A stretch of DNA of 64,000 nucleotides from Mnemiopsis leidyi. Taxonomy: Eukaryota; Ctenophora; Tentaculata; Lobata; Bolinopsidae. Of this stretch, positions 38,540 through 49,154 are shown piece after piece (position 1 is the stretch's first letter; each line of letters opens with the position of its first letter). The position numbers and the translations under genes were made by a program. The notes under the pieces are model-generated. The model saw nothing but the letters and a program-made list of their open reading frames with translations. It did not search any database and was not told the origin of the DNA. Where the stretch lies: positions 1 through 64,000 of the forward strand of contig JH153040.1 of assembly GCA_000226015.1 (NCBI GenBank). Reading direction: 5' to 3'.

Positions 38540-39085
38540 AATGACCAGTCTACATTTCGTTTGAAAATTAAACTCCACGCAGTGACGTAATTTGACAAGT
38601 GGTGGCATTTTGGGACAACTGCACCTTCTCTGATTGCTTTAGAATATGTAGAATATTTGTTTGTCACTGAGCTTGCGTTCATGTTTATATTGCAGTATTT
38701 AATACAATGATATTCGAGCATTAAGATGCACTTATTGTCGTAAGCATGCATTGTTGTAAATCTAAGATTTCTTTAAGTTTGTGATTTCACGGAAATTCGT
38801 TTCTCTGTTGCTTAACTAGTTGAGATTTACTTGTAAATACTACTAACAAAGTTTAAGATAACACTTTTTGTCTTTTTAACTTTTTCGGTGCTCAACGATC
38901 CCTAACGAAGTTTAAGATAACACTTTTAATCTTTTTCGGTGCTCAACCTTCCCTAAAGGGATCAAAACATTCAATGCCAGTTTTCAAATATCATCGATTA
39001 TGTGTTAATCGTATTTGCGTTTTATCTCGAGCAAGATCTACATCTATATATATTAACTTGTATCTTCTCTGATAGCATGTAACAG

Positions 39086-39193
39086 GACCCAGAGACGGGA
39101 AACAGAGAAACAGAAAGAACTTCTGAACTCTCCTCTTAAGTTCCAGTACGAAACACCCTGCAAAGAAAGTTGTAGAGAAAGGGATGATAACTA
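39086..39193 (+). CDS. Small unassigned candidate exon
   Basis: After an acceptor-like CATGTAACAG a charged frame reads TQRRETEKQKELLNSPLKFQ and continues to TAA at 39191-39193. It lies between CFAP77 and CIMIP2C and fits neither human orthologue. The codon content looks protein-like but no partner exon was found. It may be an alternative end, an untranslated exon or chance. Confidence 0.2.
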
Positions 39194-39448
39194 ACGATTA
39201 TCCCAGATTGGTGACGACCAACACGTGGTCTTATCCTAAACCTTGCCACAAACCCGGGTTAGGCTTTGTCTTTTTAAAACCCTTTGTCAAGGACTGACAT
39301 TTTTCTTGTTCTCATAACTCATTGAAAGTTTGCTATTTTTAGTCTCCTGAATTTAAGAATTGAAAAATATCAACTTAATCAACAGGTGGATGTACTCTGT
39401 ACTTTTAAGTCTAACAAAACCTGAACACAAAATGAGTAGGTTTATATG

Positions 39449-39720
39449 ATGACTCTTGTTCAGTTACCAAGGCTACATTCCCTATATCAGTATATAATGA
39501 CTCTTGTTCAGTTACCAAGGCTATACGGTTCCTATATCAGTATATAATGACTCTTGTTCAGTTACCAAGGCTACATTCCCTATATCAGTATATAATGACT
39601 CTTGTTCAGTTACCAAGGCTACATTCTCTATATCAGTATATAATGACTCTTGTTCAGTTACCAAGGCTACATTCCCTATATCAGTATATAATGACTCTTG
39701 TTCAGTTACCAAGGCTATAT
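39449..39720. repeat. 48-base minisatellite carrying a 3' splice site, five copies plus a partial one
   Basis: Units start at 39449, 39497, 39547, 39595, 39643 and 39691; the second is 50 bases. Each contains CTCTTGTTCAG followed by TTACCAAGGCTA. In the last unit this is the acceptor and first bases of a CIMIP2C exon (39706). The repeats therefore copy the intron end and exon start upstream of the real junction. Confidence 0.95.
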
Positions 39721-40780
39721 TCCGACACTTAACCACACGTATGGGGAGACATTTGGAAATGCTACGGAGAAGTACTTTCTAGACTACAGGAGCAAAACCT
39801 TGAACAGTTCTACCTATCCTGCTAAGAGGGTAAGCAAACTTTAGAATTAAGGCAACAGCTCAAGGGTCGATTAACAATTCCGATGCCACAGAAAGTAGGA
39901 ATTAATCTCACCACTTCTTCTACTTACAGGGTGGAACTCCAATCATAGAGTTTCCGAAGATCTACACAGATCCCAGACTAGTGATAGGAACTAGAGACAG
40001 AACCAGGGAGAGGTGGAGGTCTCCCCCCAACTACAAGATGATCAACTACTCTTCCGACCTGACCAACCGTAACCAGGACATTCAGAAAATGAACGAAGTT
40101 AGTGGGATACTGTTGTAGAAGTTGAACAGATCATTTTAATCTAGATTCCGTTCTGGACTATAGACATCCCTCCATTCCCTCTTCGTTTGTTCTGAGATTT
40201 TCATGTTCAAAGTCAACAAGACAGAGTGTTCACAACTGTCGATATCGCAGGACCTGATACAAAAACAGAGAGAAGTTTACCGGGACAAGACGGGCACAAA
40301 ATCCCGGATCCAGTTCTTCGTGCTGCCCAGCCCCACTGATTGTGAGAGATTTAGAAAGGTGGAGCAGTACAAGTACAAGAACGTATCTGGGTAAGTCAGC
40401 ATGTCTGAAAATCTACGATATTTTATGTCTAAATAGCAGTGATATGTTATTGACACTTAAACGTAGGACTGGACGTAACTCTTACGTAAAACCAAAGTTG
40501 GGTTAGCAATGGGAAAAGTTTGTCAATACAAGATGGATAACTATAACCTTGAACAATAACTATGGTTTTCAACCTCAAATTAAGAGTTGGCAACTTAACG
40601 ATTTTTTTGAGGTTCCAACCACTAGAGGGTGCTGATTTCTCTACTTTCAGGGACAATGAAGCGACTACGAATGCAGTGCGGTTTGCTAGTAACGGCAGGA
40701 ACTTGACAAGTTCATTTGCCGACAAGAGAAGTGACGTGAGAACCAGGATGATGAGGGACATTCACTTTGAGAGACGTTAA
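39706..40780 (+). CDS. CIMIP2C: CIMIP2C (FAM166C), ciliary microtubule inner protein 2C; first exon not found
   Basis: Exons 39706-39829, 39930-40097, 40251-40390 and 40651-40780 (TAA) are in phase and give about 186 residues; the human protein is about 201. It is an inner protein of doublet microtubules in motile cilia and sperm tails. Matching blocks: YQGYIPTLNHTYGETFG (human YQGHVPTVAFSFGAPYG), EKYFLDYRSKTL (LKYFQDHRNRAM), TRDRTRERWRSPPNY (ERASTRDRWLHKPSY), YRDKTGTKSRIQFFVLP (YQDKTGTVPRVPYFAMP). Entry at 39706 is phase 2, so a short upstream coding exon is needed. ATG-AGT-AG/GTTTAT at 39432-39439 would fit in phase, making the intron almost all minisatellite, but that donor is weak. It follows CFAP77 on the same strand by about 1.2 kb. 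Confidence 0.9.
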
Positions 40781-42190
40781 ATGCGGGGAGACTCAAAGTG
40801 TGTTGAGAGATTCAGCGGGACTGGATGATAATGTATAACGCATGTAGCTGCCAAGAGATTCTGTTTTGAGAAAATGACGGGAATTGCTTAAACTTGAAGA
40901 TTAGAGGGAATTTATTGTTTTACCGTAAAATTTGTATTTTTTGCGCATAGTGGTGTATAAATGGACAAATTCAAATCTTGTTATTAGACACAAATACCGG
41001 CTTATTTCATCTTACATCTTTGATCTACTTAAAATTTGGACTCTTTATAAGAGTACATTTCTGAAAAAAATCATCCTGTCTTGATTATATAAAAAGTAGT
41101 CAAATTACTTAATACCTAAAAAGTTTCTCTTCAAACAGTACCATGTGAAACGTTCTACGTCTATTTAACCTAAGCCGGCCTGGAACTAGTGACGCGGAAA
41201 GACGGTTAAGAATATTGTGCATTATATGTGTAGGTTTTGCATTATCGGTTTAGAGAGCGCCTCGTTATCTTGTATTTGCAATTACGCAGCAGCTTCTTGT
41301 TCAACCTCGCAAGTACTTGGCGTCAGTATACATTCCGTTATAGGCTAGACATTTTGTCTTGGACTCTTGGAACTTTAACTCTAATATCATCTATCTGTTG
41401 TTCTTTTTAGAATTTCGATCCGTGCTCAGTAAGTTAATAACTTCACGTAATTTCAAGTTGACAAGTATTTTGAATTAAATTAATTTCAAGTTAACAAGTA
41501 TTTAAAATTAAATGCAGACGGAGTCTTGTCGACTGTACATGAAATAGTGCATAATGCGCATGTGTAGCGATTTAAGTAATTTTTACCTCTATTTTACGCT
41601 GCGTTGGACTGATTAATCAGGAACATGACATTAATGAATCACACAAATTCATTAACTCGTGTATAGATTAATTAATTAACTCCGCATAATAAATATACTT
41701 GGCAGCTCAACTGTCATTAAACTTGCTATTGCCTGGAAATTTATTACTCTAATAATGACCTTACAAACACGGCAGGTTTGTAATCTAATAAAGCCAGCTC
41801 TATACACTTGGTCAGCACTCACAGTTTCATATCGTAACATAGAACCGAAATTATTTTCTGGCTGCCACTTATTGTATGATTCGAGCTAATTTTAGAGGCT
41901 TATTTTTGGAGTTTTTGCACATGTGGGGAACATTGTACAAGCAGCTATAAACGTTTTCTATCCCAACTCTCAGCTATTTTCATTACCGTTGTACGACTTT
42001 GTGCGTTACTCTGCAAACTAGAAAAACTGACAACCGGATTTTTAGCGTCCAGAACAAGCCATGAACTGACATTCCGGTTGGCGGGTAATTGAGGAAAATA
42101 TCTTGACGACACTGTCGACAATCTGTGTGATCTCCCCGCACGCTACTCAACACCTCCCAGCTGGACACGCTGCACCAGTACCTGCCCACC
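40781..42190. other. Intergenic; no gene seen
   Basis: AT-rich sequence between CIMIP2C and the intronless membrane-protein gene. A 25-base phrase (TTCAAGTT...ACAAGTATTT) is repeated near 41451-41505. No exon was recognised. Confidence 0.5.
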
Positions 42191-43429
42191 ATGCTCTGTT
42201 TGTTGGTATGTGTGCTATCTGTTCTGTGGGATACTGGCTCCACCCTTCCTCCCGACACTCCAAGCTATGTGGTTACCCTGAACAGCACCACCAGTGCCAC
42301 CGTCTACTGCTTCTCCGACTACCTCTCCAGACTCAGACTCGAGACGTTCGAGTGCGCGGAGTGCAAGACGCGAGTCCGAGACAACAGCAACTGTACGAGG
42401 ACAGCTGCAGCGCAGATCAGACCGGCTGAGTGCAGGTGCAGGGAGGAGTGTGTGGAGAGGGAGAGACGATGTCCCACCACAGCTGCCGAACACTCCACCT
42501 GTCTGACCAAGGTGAGGTCACGTGACTCGGTCCGAGGTCTGGTGTGTACTGGAAACACCGAGGAGGGAGGAGTACTGACCATCAATATCCACATAGTCAG
42601 ACATCAGGGGGGAGATCTGTGTTACGGTAGCAAGTCAGGGACACCTCTCAACGAGACACACTTGCTCGAAAATGGCGCCATGTACCAGGACCCCCGGACA
42701 AACTTGAGTTACTGGAGATCCGGAGTGGAGGACAGTTTGGTGCGTGTGAGCTACAAGAGTCCGATACTGTGTATAAATTCGAGTCACGTGACCACCTTGA
42801 ACGCCGGACACTTACTAGGTGCAGGGTACACTCTAGGAGGTAAAGCAGCTGCTGGAGACCACCACCAGGAGGAGCACGAGGAGGAGGAGCCTGAGTTCGA
42901 GCAGTTCTGTCGGGTAGACCGTCCGAAACTGTGGAAACGCAAGGAGGGCTTCACCCTGGGAACGGTGTATCAATGTAATGGGACTTATCACCTACTGAGG
43001 GACAAGTTCCCGTGTCTACAGTTCCCACCCACAGACGGGTTCAGACTGCCAAGTTTAGATAACTGTAACCCCTGGGAGATTATAGGGATTGTGGTGGCCA
43101 TGATAGTGGCGATGGTCCTGTGTTACACCGTTCTCATTGCTTGTGTAAAGCTCTGGGTCTACGTCTGCAAGTGCGCCAGTGTAGAGAAGGTAGATATCCC
43201 CCTGGCACTGGCAGACAGTTCCACCAACAGTAGAACGACTTTAGCGGGCAGTGCCGTGGTCAAGCAGGAATCTAGAGACTCTGTCTTGTCGGGAGTGGCA
43301 ATGCCGCCACCCCCAGCCGTGCCGCCACAACAACCCCCACTTTCGGAGGGGAGCGAGCAGGCTACCCCAGTGACACCTGCAGCACCAGCTACTGTTTTAG
43401 CACCCGCTAACAATGAAGTGCCATCCTGA
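42191..43429 (+). CDS. Intronless type I membrane protein, cysteine-rich ectodomain, proline-rich tail
   Basis: A single 412-codon frame with strong coding composition. Residues 1-20 are a signal peptide (MLCLLVCVLSVLWDTGSTLP). The ectodomain (about 21-296) is rich in cysteine near its start (FECAECKTRVRDNSNC, ECRCREECVERERRC), has several N-glycosylation sites (NST, NCT, NET, NLS, NSS, NGT) and a histidine/glutamate stretch near residue 220. Residues 298-320 form one membrane helix (IIGIVVAMIVAMVLCYTVLI), followed by CKC, possibly palmitoylated. The tail of about 85 residues is serine/threonine-rich with MPPPPAVPPQQPPLSEG, a likely SH3/WW or EVH1 ligand. I do not recognise the ectodomain family. 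A receptor or adhesion role is inferred from topology only. Lack of introns contrasts with its neighbours. Confidence 0.85.
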   Translation: MLCLLVCVLSVLWDTGSTLPPDTPSYVVTLNSTTSATVYCFSDYLSRLRLETFECAECKTRVRDNSNCTRTAAAQIRPAECRCREECVERERRCPTTAAEHSTCLTKVRSRDSVRGLVCTGNTEEGGVLTINIHIVRHQGGDLCYGSKSGTPLNETHLLENGAMYQDPRTNLSYWRSGVEDSLVRVSYKSPILCINSSHVTTLNAGHLLGAGYTLGGKAAAGDHHQEEHEEEEPEFEQFCRVDRPKLWKRKEGFTLGTVYQCNGTYHLLRDKFPCLQFPPTDGFRLPSLDNCNPWEIIGIVVAMIVAMVLCYTVLIACVKLWVYVCKCASVEKVDIPLALADSSTNSRTTLAGSAVVKQESRDSVLSGVAMPPPPAVPPQQPPLSEGSEQATPVTPAAPATVLAPANNEVPS

Positions 43430-44130
43430 TAGATATCACATGATGATATTAGCGACTTTTCACTTTTCACAGATTCGGTAAACGAGGAATAGTTTCGAGT
43501 AGACGTGAGCTTTATCTGTTTCGATTTGTTAGGTAGACAAATAAGCTATATTTTCAGTAGCCGAGCTACATTCTTCAAAACTGTTTATGAAGGCTTTTTT
43601 GTTTTTAAGCCAGAATTGGATTGATAGATTTCTAAGTTTAAATCTTAATCAGAGGGGTTTAACTTTAAAGAGTGATTTTGAACAAAATTAAGTAAATGAT
43701 ATTTTTTAACAAAAGTATGTTTATTCATTAGTTTACAAACTGTAAGTTGGTCATCAATTTTTTACCTTGGCTATGACAATTCTGACTACATGAGGGGTTG
43801 ACTGTTGCTTATAAGTGTTAACAAAACCTTTTAATTGTTGCAGTAACTCCCATAATTAGTAAAATGTCGAAAAGATAATTTGCTTTTGTGCAGGATATTT
43901 CGAATTGTTTGGTTGGGAAAATTATGTATGAATCAATATATTGCGATGTGAGAAGAATGCCTCAACGGAAAAGTTTCGAACGTGCTGCTGCGATACGTAA
44001 GATGGAATTGCTTTTGTGTCCAGCACTTGGTTCAGATAAGGTAGGTCCAAGATTTAAAATTGAAGGAGTTCATGTAAGCAAAGAAAAAAGAGAATCCATA
44101 AGTTACAATGCGACTCCGAAAAACATGTAA
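43430..44130. other. 3' flank; no firm gene
   Basis: Mostly AT-rich. An 80-codon plus-strand frame at 43888-44130 has acceptor-like sequence (TTTTGTGCAG) just inside it, but no partner exon and no recognisable motif. On the minus strand 44136 is a good acceptor for the possible last exon of the gene that follows. Confidence 0.4.
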
Positions 44131-44313
44131 ATATTTCTGAAAATTAAAAAATGTTATATAATATCTAAATTTCAAAATCAGCGAACGTCTTTTTAAAAAA
44201 GGGCTAATGGAATTCGTCTCGAAAGACTATACAAAATCAAAAAGTGTATAATTTAAATAATTAAGCACTAAGTTCCGTTAGCAATCCAGCTCACAATAGT
44301 CGTTCATACTTAC

Positions 44314-46402
44314 AGACAGGAACTCTATTTCTTTCAGGCACAGTCGGTGTCATTCGGTTTACATTCGCAATGTTTCTGCATTCCATAGTAGGCACAGCCC
44401 TGAAACATATTTATAGTAGATACAGCCCTGAAAAAGATTCTTAGTAGGCAGAGCCCTGAAACAGATTTATAGTAGACACAGCCCTGAAACAGATTTATAG
44501 TAGACACAGCCCTGAAACAGATTTATAGTAGACACAGCCCTGAAACAGATTTATAGTAGGCACAATCATTAAACAGATTCATAGTAGGCACAATCATTAA
44601 ACAGATTCATAGTAGGCACAATCCTTAAACAGATTCTTAGTGGAGATAGCTCTTCCAAAAAACACAACTAGTCTCAAATCTCCTTATAGTTCCCAATCAA
44701 GAGACATTTAAATTTCTAACGTTACAAAATACAAAAACTTTGCAGAGGAGATAAAACATACGTTTCTATCGAAGACTTTACATTGCTCGGACTTATCAGC
44801 GATAGCTTGCTGTTGATGCTGTTTGAGAGTGCTGTTAACGCCACAATCTGACGCATTCTCTACTTCCTGAGAAGTGTTTATAATTTTTCCTCGTGAAGTG
44901 TTTTATGAAGAACATCATCGACCAATCTTTTCAAATTTTGCTAGCTGCTCTCAAAGACTTAGTACTGAGAAGACATTTGCTTTTGTTTTGCGAGTTCTCA
45001 AAAAAGTACCCACCAAAATCAGCTCCAAGATAGTCCAGATGTTATTGCACTTTTCCCAATTGCTGACATTTACGTCATCGTTTTTACTTCGTCCGGTCAG
45101 ATAATTCTGGAATTTGTTGTAGCATTGGCTTGTTTGGTCGTTATCTGAAAAGACTTTTGATAACATTTTAGAATGCATGTTGTTGGTGCACCTATAAGTT
45201 TCTCAGTGAGATAAAGAAGGAATTTTGTCTTAAACCAATCTGATTAGCAAATCAAATTGAGCGATTTTTCTGAGGAGAGATAATTTCGTAGGGAAAGGCG
45301 AATTTGGGCGTGGTCGATGTTTGTTTTCAACGAGTAAATTTTAAAAGTTTAGCCGGTGTAAAAAAGATCAAATCTGGATTAATCGACATAAACGTTCTAA
45401 TAATTATATTTCTATTTCAACAGAGCTGTGAAAACAGTAACAGCTCCGCTAATCTTTAACAGCCCAAAATTACACACCTAAAGCTTACTCAAGTAAGTAA
45501 ACAAATTACTTTAAGTTTAGTATTTCGCGAACAAAATAGCTCGAACGGTCATAATCGACATCGACAGTCAATATCGAGTTAAAATAAACATTAATCAAGT
45601 CGATTTAGATATCGGCCCCAGTGAGGAGCTTGCATTGTATTTGCGAAACGCACCTTGACATTTTATAGATTTTGATTATGTGATTATGTGAGGATTTTAG
45701 ATTTTGATTATGTGGCGAAGAAGGAAAAATTAACAATTAACAAACACGATCAAATGATAAACATTCACAGCTACAAGGAATAAGTACAAAGTCTATAGAT
45801 CTACAAAGTACAGGACCACAGTTCACTCACGAGGAATGTAGGGCCAGTTGGTGGTTGACATATCGTTTGTTGACTCTAAGGAATTTTCGTCAACGTCCGA
45901 CAATCAAACAAAACCAATATTATATCCCAAGAAAGTAATATAAAACGATGTTGTCTTACATAACGGACAAAGAATTTACTGGGCCACAAGAAAAACACAT
46001 TATTTGCCGTGCAAGGCAGAACTCACGGTGGATCAGGGAGGCAGCCAGGGGCTGGGGGAGGGGGAGGAGCGGAGTTTGTACGAAGTTGTTCACATCACGT
46101 GACACAACGCTCCTACCGGTAGTCAGTACAGCAGCTAGCTCCACAACAGAGACTAGGAGGTAAAACCTGCACGGAAACGTATATACATTTCCTTTAGAGC
46201 TTAGATACTTTCCTTTAGAGCTACTTTAGAGCTTTCCTTTAGAGCTCGCCTCTAACTTTGTATCAACGGACCGTCGAGCCAAAGACTTGGAGCAATATCA
46301 TTAAAACGTTCACGGCATGCGAAACTAGTATATTCGAAAAAAGATGCCGAAAAGTTAATAGAAAGGTTAACAAAGCTATAAAGATACGAACCTCGCTGTC
46401 AT
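44314..46402 (-). CDS. Small secreted eight-cysteine protein, six coding exons
   Basis: Minus-strand exons: 46419-46392 (ATG 46402-46400), 46166-46027, 45875-45831, 45144-45014, 44866-44762, 44401-44314. Every junction has GT...AG and fitting phase. Joined they encode about 173 residues. The start MTARFYLLVSVVELAAVLTT is a signal peptide. The mature part has eight cysteines spread over three exons (SQCYNKF, WEKCNNIW, SDCGVN, EQCKVF, GCAYYG, HCECKPND, DCVPERN), an amphipathic stretch (NNIWTILELILEVENA) and NAS/NST glycosylation sites. Splicing 44314 to a strong acceptor at 44136 makes TAA across the junction. The family is unknown; a hormone, cytokine-like or defence protein is possible, but only secretion is supported. 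A 5' untranslated exon may lie at 47194-47143. Confidence 0.7.
44403..44640. repeat. 28-base minisatellite carrying a 3' splice site, about eight copies
   Basis: Plus-strand unit ATTTATAGTAGACACAGCCC plus TGAAACAG. Read on the minus strand each unit is CTGTTTCAG then GGCTGTGTCTACTATAAA. The exon beginning at 44401 starts TATGTTTCAG/GGCTGTGCCTACTATGG. The array thus copies that exon's acceptor and first 15-20 bases, upstream of the real junction in transcript direction. Units farthest from the exon are the most diverged. Confidence 0.93.
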
Positions 46403-47142
46403 TTTGAGTTTCAGAAACCCTGAAAGGTGGACATTGGTCAAGTTAAAGTCACATTTGCTCGTTTGAAATTTAAGACGAAAAACTAACGCGCTTGCAAAGC
46501 AAGCTTATCTTATCTTAGTGGGCGAGGAACAGAAATCAGCAGCACATTTCATGTGCACCCTGCACTTAAGCATTATAGAAAAATTTGAAATCAGGCAAAG
46601 TGTTAAATCACTCCTAATGCAATAAACTACCGCCTGAAAATAACCAAGTCTTACGTAAGAACAAAAACATGTTTTTAGTACCGAGAAGTAGTTTTGTTCT
46701 CACGAAAATCAGAATAATTTTTAAACTCTTATGCAGTGCATAATTGAAAATTTGAAAATAAAATGATAAAGATGCAAGCGTATACATTTCATCTCATGGA
46801 AAACTATGCTGATGATAGTTTGATAAATTACATGAGGTTTTATTAAGACTAATCCTTATGCAGATTCTAAGTTCAGAAAAAGTCCAGGCCACGGTTGCCG
46901 ATGCAATTCATGCATATTTATGACTGTTTTTCTGCCTATTTCTCAACCATCTAGCCGGTACCAGTTACTGAACAAAAATTTGTCAGCGACTCAGCGAGGT
47001 AGCCTTGAGTATCGCAAACAACGACATTACCAATATTAACCATAATTTAGTAATTGTTGCTTGAATCTGATGCATCAAATGCGATTTAAAAATGTATGAG
47101 GCAGACAAGACGAAATCGAAAAGTGCAGAAACATTTACTCAC

Positions 47143-47194
47143 CGAATTGGTGGATTCTACCGAGATGACTCCTCCTTTAGACGATTCTGGGACT
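47143..47194 (-). other. Candidate 5' untranslated exon of the eight-cysteine gene
   Basis: On the minus strand, a strong acceptor (TTTACTTTCAG) precedes 47194 and a strong donor (GTGAGT) follows 47143, framing 52 bases. The next downstream exon (46419) also has an acceptor before its ATG, so an upstream exon is expected. One frame is open (VPESSKGGVISVESTNS), but the reading phase does not continue into the ATG exon, so untranslated status is more likely. Confidence 0.4.
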
Positions 47195-49053
47195 CTGAAA
47201 GTAAAGTGGGTTTATATAGCCATCAACCAGGACAGCCATGAAAATCACCTGAACCATTAGACAGTGGTGTAATAATCGAGTTAAAATTAGCGAGATTATC
47301 AAATTGAGCAACACGGGGGTTTAGTTAAGGAGTGTTATAGTTGACACCAGACAGAGTTGACTAGCAGTATGATTCGGCGAGGGGAGCACTGAAGGCAGCT
47401 CCGCAACGTCGAACTTTCCAGAAGGCATAATTATGAGGCCATGTGGGATAAGTGTCATAGTGCAAATTTGTGTTTAACCACGCAACACGCGTTTAACGCT
47501 GTCTTGCAAGATAGGCACCGTTTTAATTTCCCTCCAGCAATTGGGGGGACGCCCGGGGTGCAGTAAAACTGTAGGAGACTCCTGGTTTGCACGTGCTCAC
47601 GACATTGCACCAACACGTGCAAGCTTGATTTTCATTAGGTTGTGACGTCAATAAAGAGTGTTGACGTCAGTTTCAAAGCCTTCAAACCAAACAGTAATTT
47701 TCATTAAAAACGGAGAAATTGGAATATTTTCAGATTTTGCCGATCCTCATCGGTTAACGAAATTACTGAATTTCGTTGTGGCGCAGTTTCTTGTCGACGA
47801 GTCATCGTAAGACCCAGAAGTTTCTAATTTGAACTTATGTTTGATGGACCTAGTAGAAGTCAGAAGAAAAAGAATAATTTCTAGACAGTGAGCGATGTTG
47901 ATTCCACCAGTCATCAGACCTTAACCGCCAGTTCAGGCGCCTCATTATTTGGCTTACATTAATTGTGTAGGACTTAGTTCTTAAAGTTATTCATTTCAAC
48001 TCCAGTCTAAAATGCTTTTTCAAACTAACTGTTTAAGATGCAGAAACCAAGATAGCATTTTTAGAGACGTATTTGGTGGTTCGATTCTCGGGGGATTTCT
48101 ACATTGATGTTTTCAACACCTTCTTATTCAATGATCTATAACTGAGTTTGATTTTCCACCTAGAATTATAAGAAGATAGGTCGGAGATCAGGGTAAAAAA
48201 GATATCCCATTCAGCAGTAAAAATTTTTGACATAATATCTATGTGTTTAAAATTTCAAAATACTCCAAAATTCCCATTTATTTTCCGTACGATTCACCAA
48301 CGATTCACCAACCAACGTTAACTTCAAATTTTATCTCCAGAAGAAATTGAAAGTAGTTGAGCAATGAACTAAGTAGTATGTAAAAATCCATTACTGACAT
48401 CAGCTGTTACAGTTATAGAGACTTTATGTGGAATAGCATCTGCAAAGCGTAACGTTTACGCACTGCAGCACGCAAGTCGCAAACTATTCAAGTGTCAACT
48501 AGAACAATTATTTTAAATGTCAGATTTAATGACGCTGTAGGACTTCAACTCCAAGAGCGAGAAGCGACATTTGGCAAAGTTTATCATTATCTACAAATTA
48601 CAAAAACTTGGACAAATGTAAAGAAATTTTACCTATAGGAAAAACAACATTCTCTTTATTCTTCCTCAGTCTTACTATTTTCCTAGGATCATTCCAAGTT
48701 TGTTGAACATGGATGCTATAGGACTCTAGACGGTTGTATACATACATACTTGTACATGTTCATGTACATGTTCATGTACATGTTCATATTGTACATGTCG
48801 GGTACATGTCTAGGTTACGTTTTCCTTGTAAGTTGTAGAAGTCCGTTTTGCTTATTTGAGATGAAATGTCGGTTAATAACTTGTCTTTGTGTTATGTTGT
48901 TCATATGAACGTGTAATAAGTGTAAGTGTTATATTTGATAACTGATAAACTGATCAGTACGCGTGCAACTTAGCCTGTAGTGCATATAGAATAGCCGATC
49001 TGTTTTAGGTTGCTGATAGTTTAAACTTTAAGTTATGTCAAAAATTCTTGCAG
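47195..49053. other. No gene seen
   Basis: AT-rich intergenic sequence. A short self-complementary repeat, TGTACATGTTCATGTACATG, occurs at 48750-48800. Confidence 0.45.
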
Positions 49054-49154
49054 AAACTCACTTCTCGGTCTGTATATGGTCTAAAAAGCACGGCCTTACG
49101 CCCTAACGCTATGGCCTATGAAGCCATAAGTCTTTACAGCTTTCTCAGAATCAG
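49054..49154 (+). CDS. Candidate coding exon of an unassigned plus-strand gene
   Basis: Acceptor ATTCTTGCAG, entry phase 0, exit phase 2 at a weak donor (AG/GTTGTG). It encodes KLTSRSVYGLKSTALRPNAM then AYEAISLYSFLRI. The exit phase fits the exon at 50416. Owner and function unknown. Confidence 0.3.

Noticed and set aside
39504-39782. 92-codon frame over the 48-base repeats
   Set aside because: The repeat unit is a multiple of three; the true coding frame through the last unit is that of CIMIP2C, starting at the 39706 acceptor.
42215-43470. Antisense frames of 91-103 codons
   Set aside because: Shadows of the GC-rich coding frame on the plus strand.
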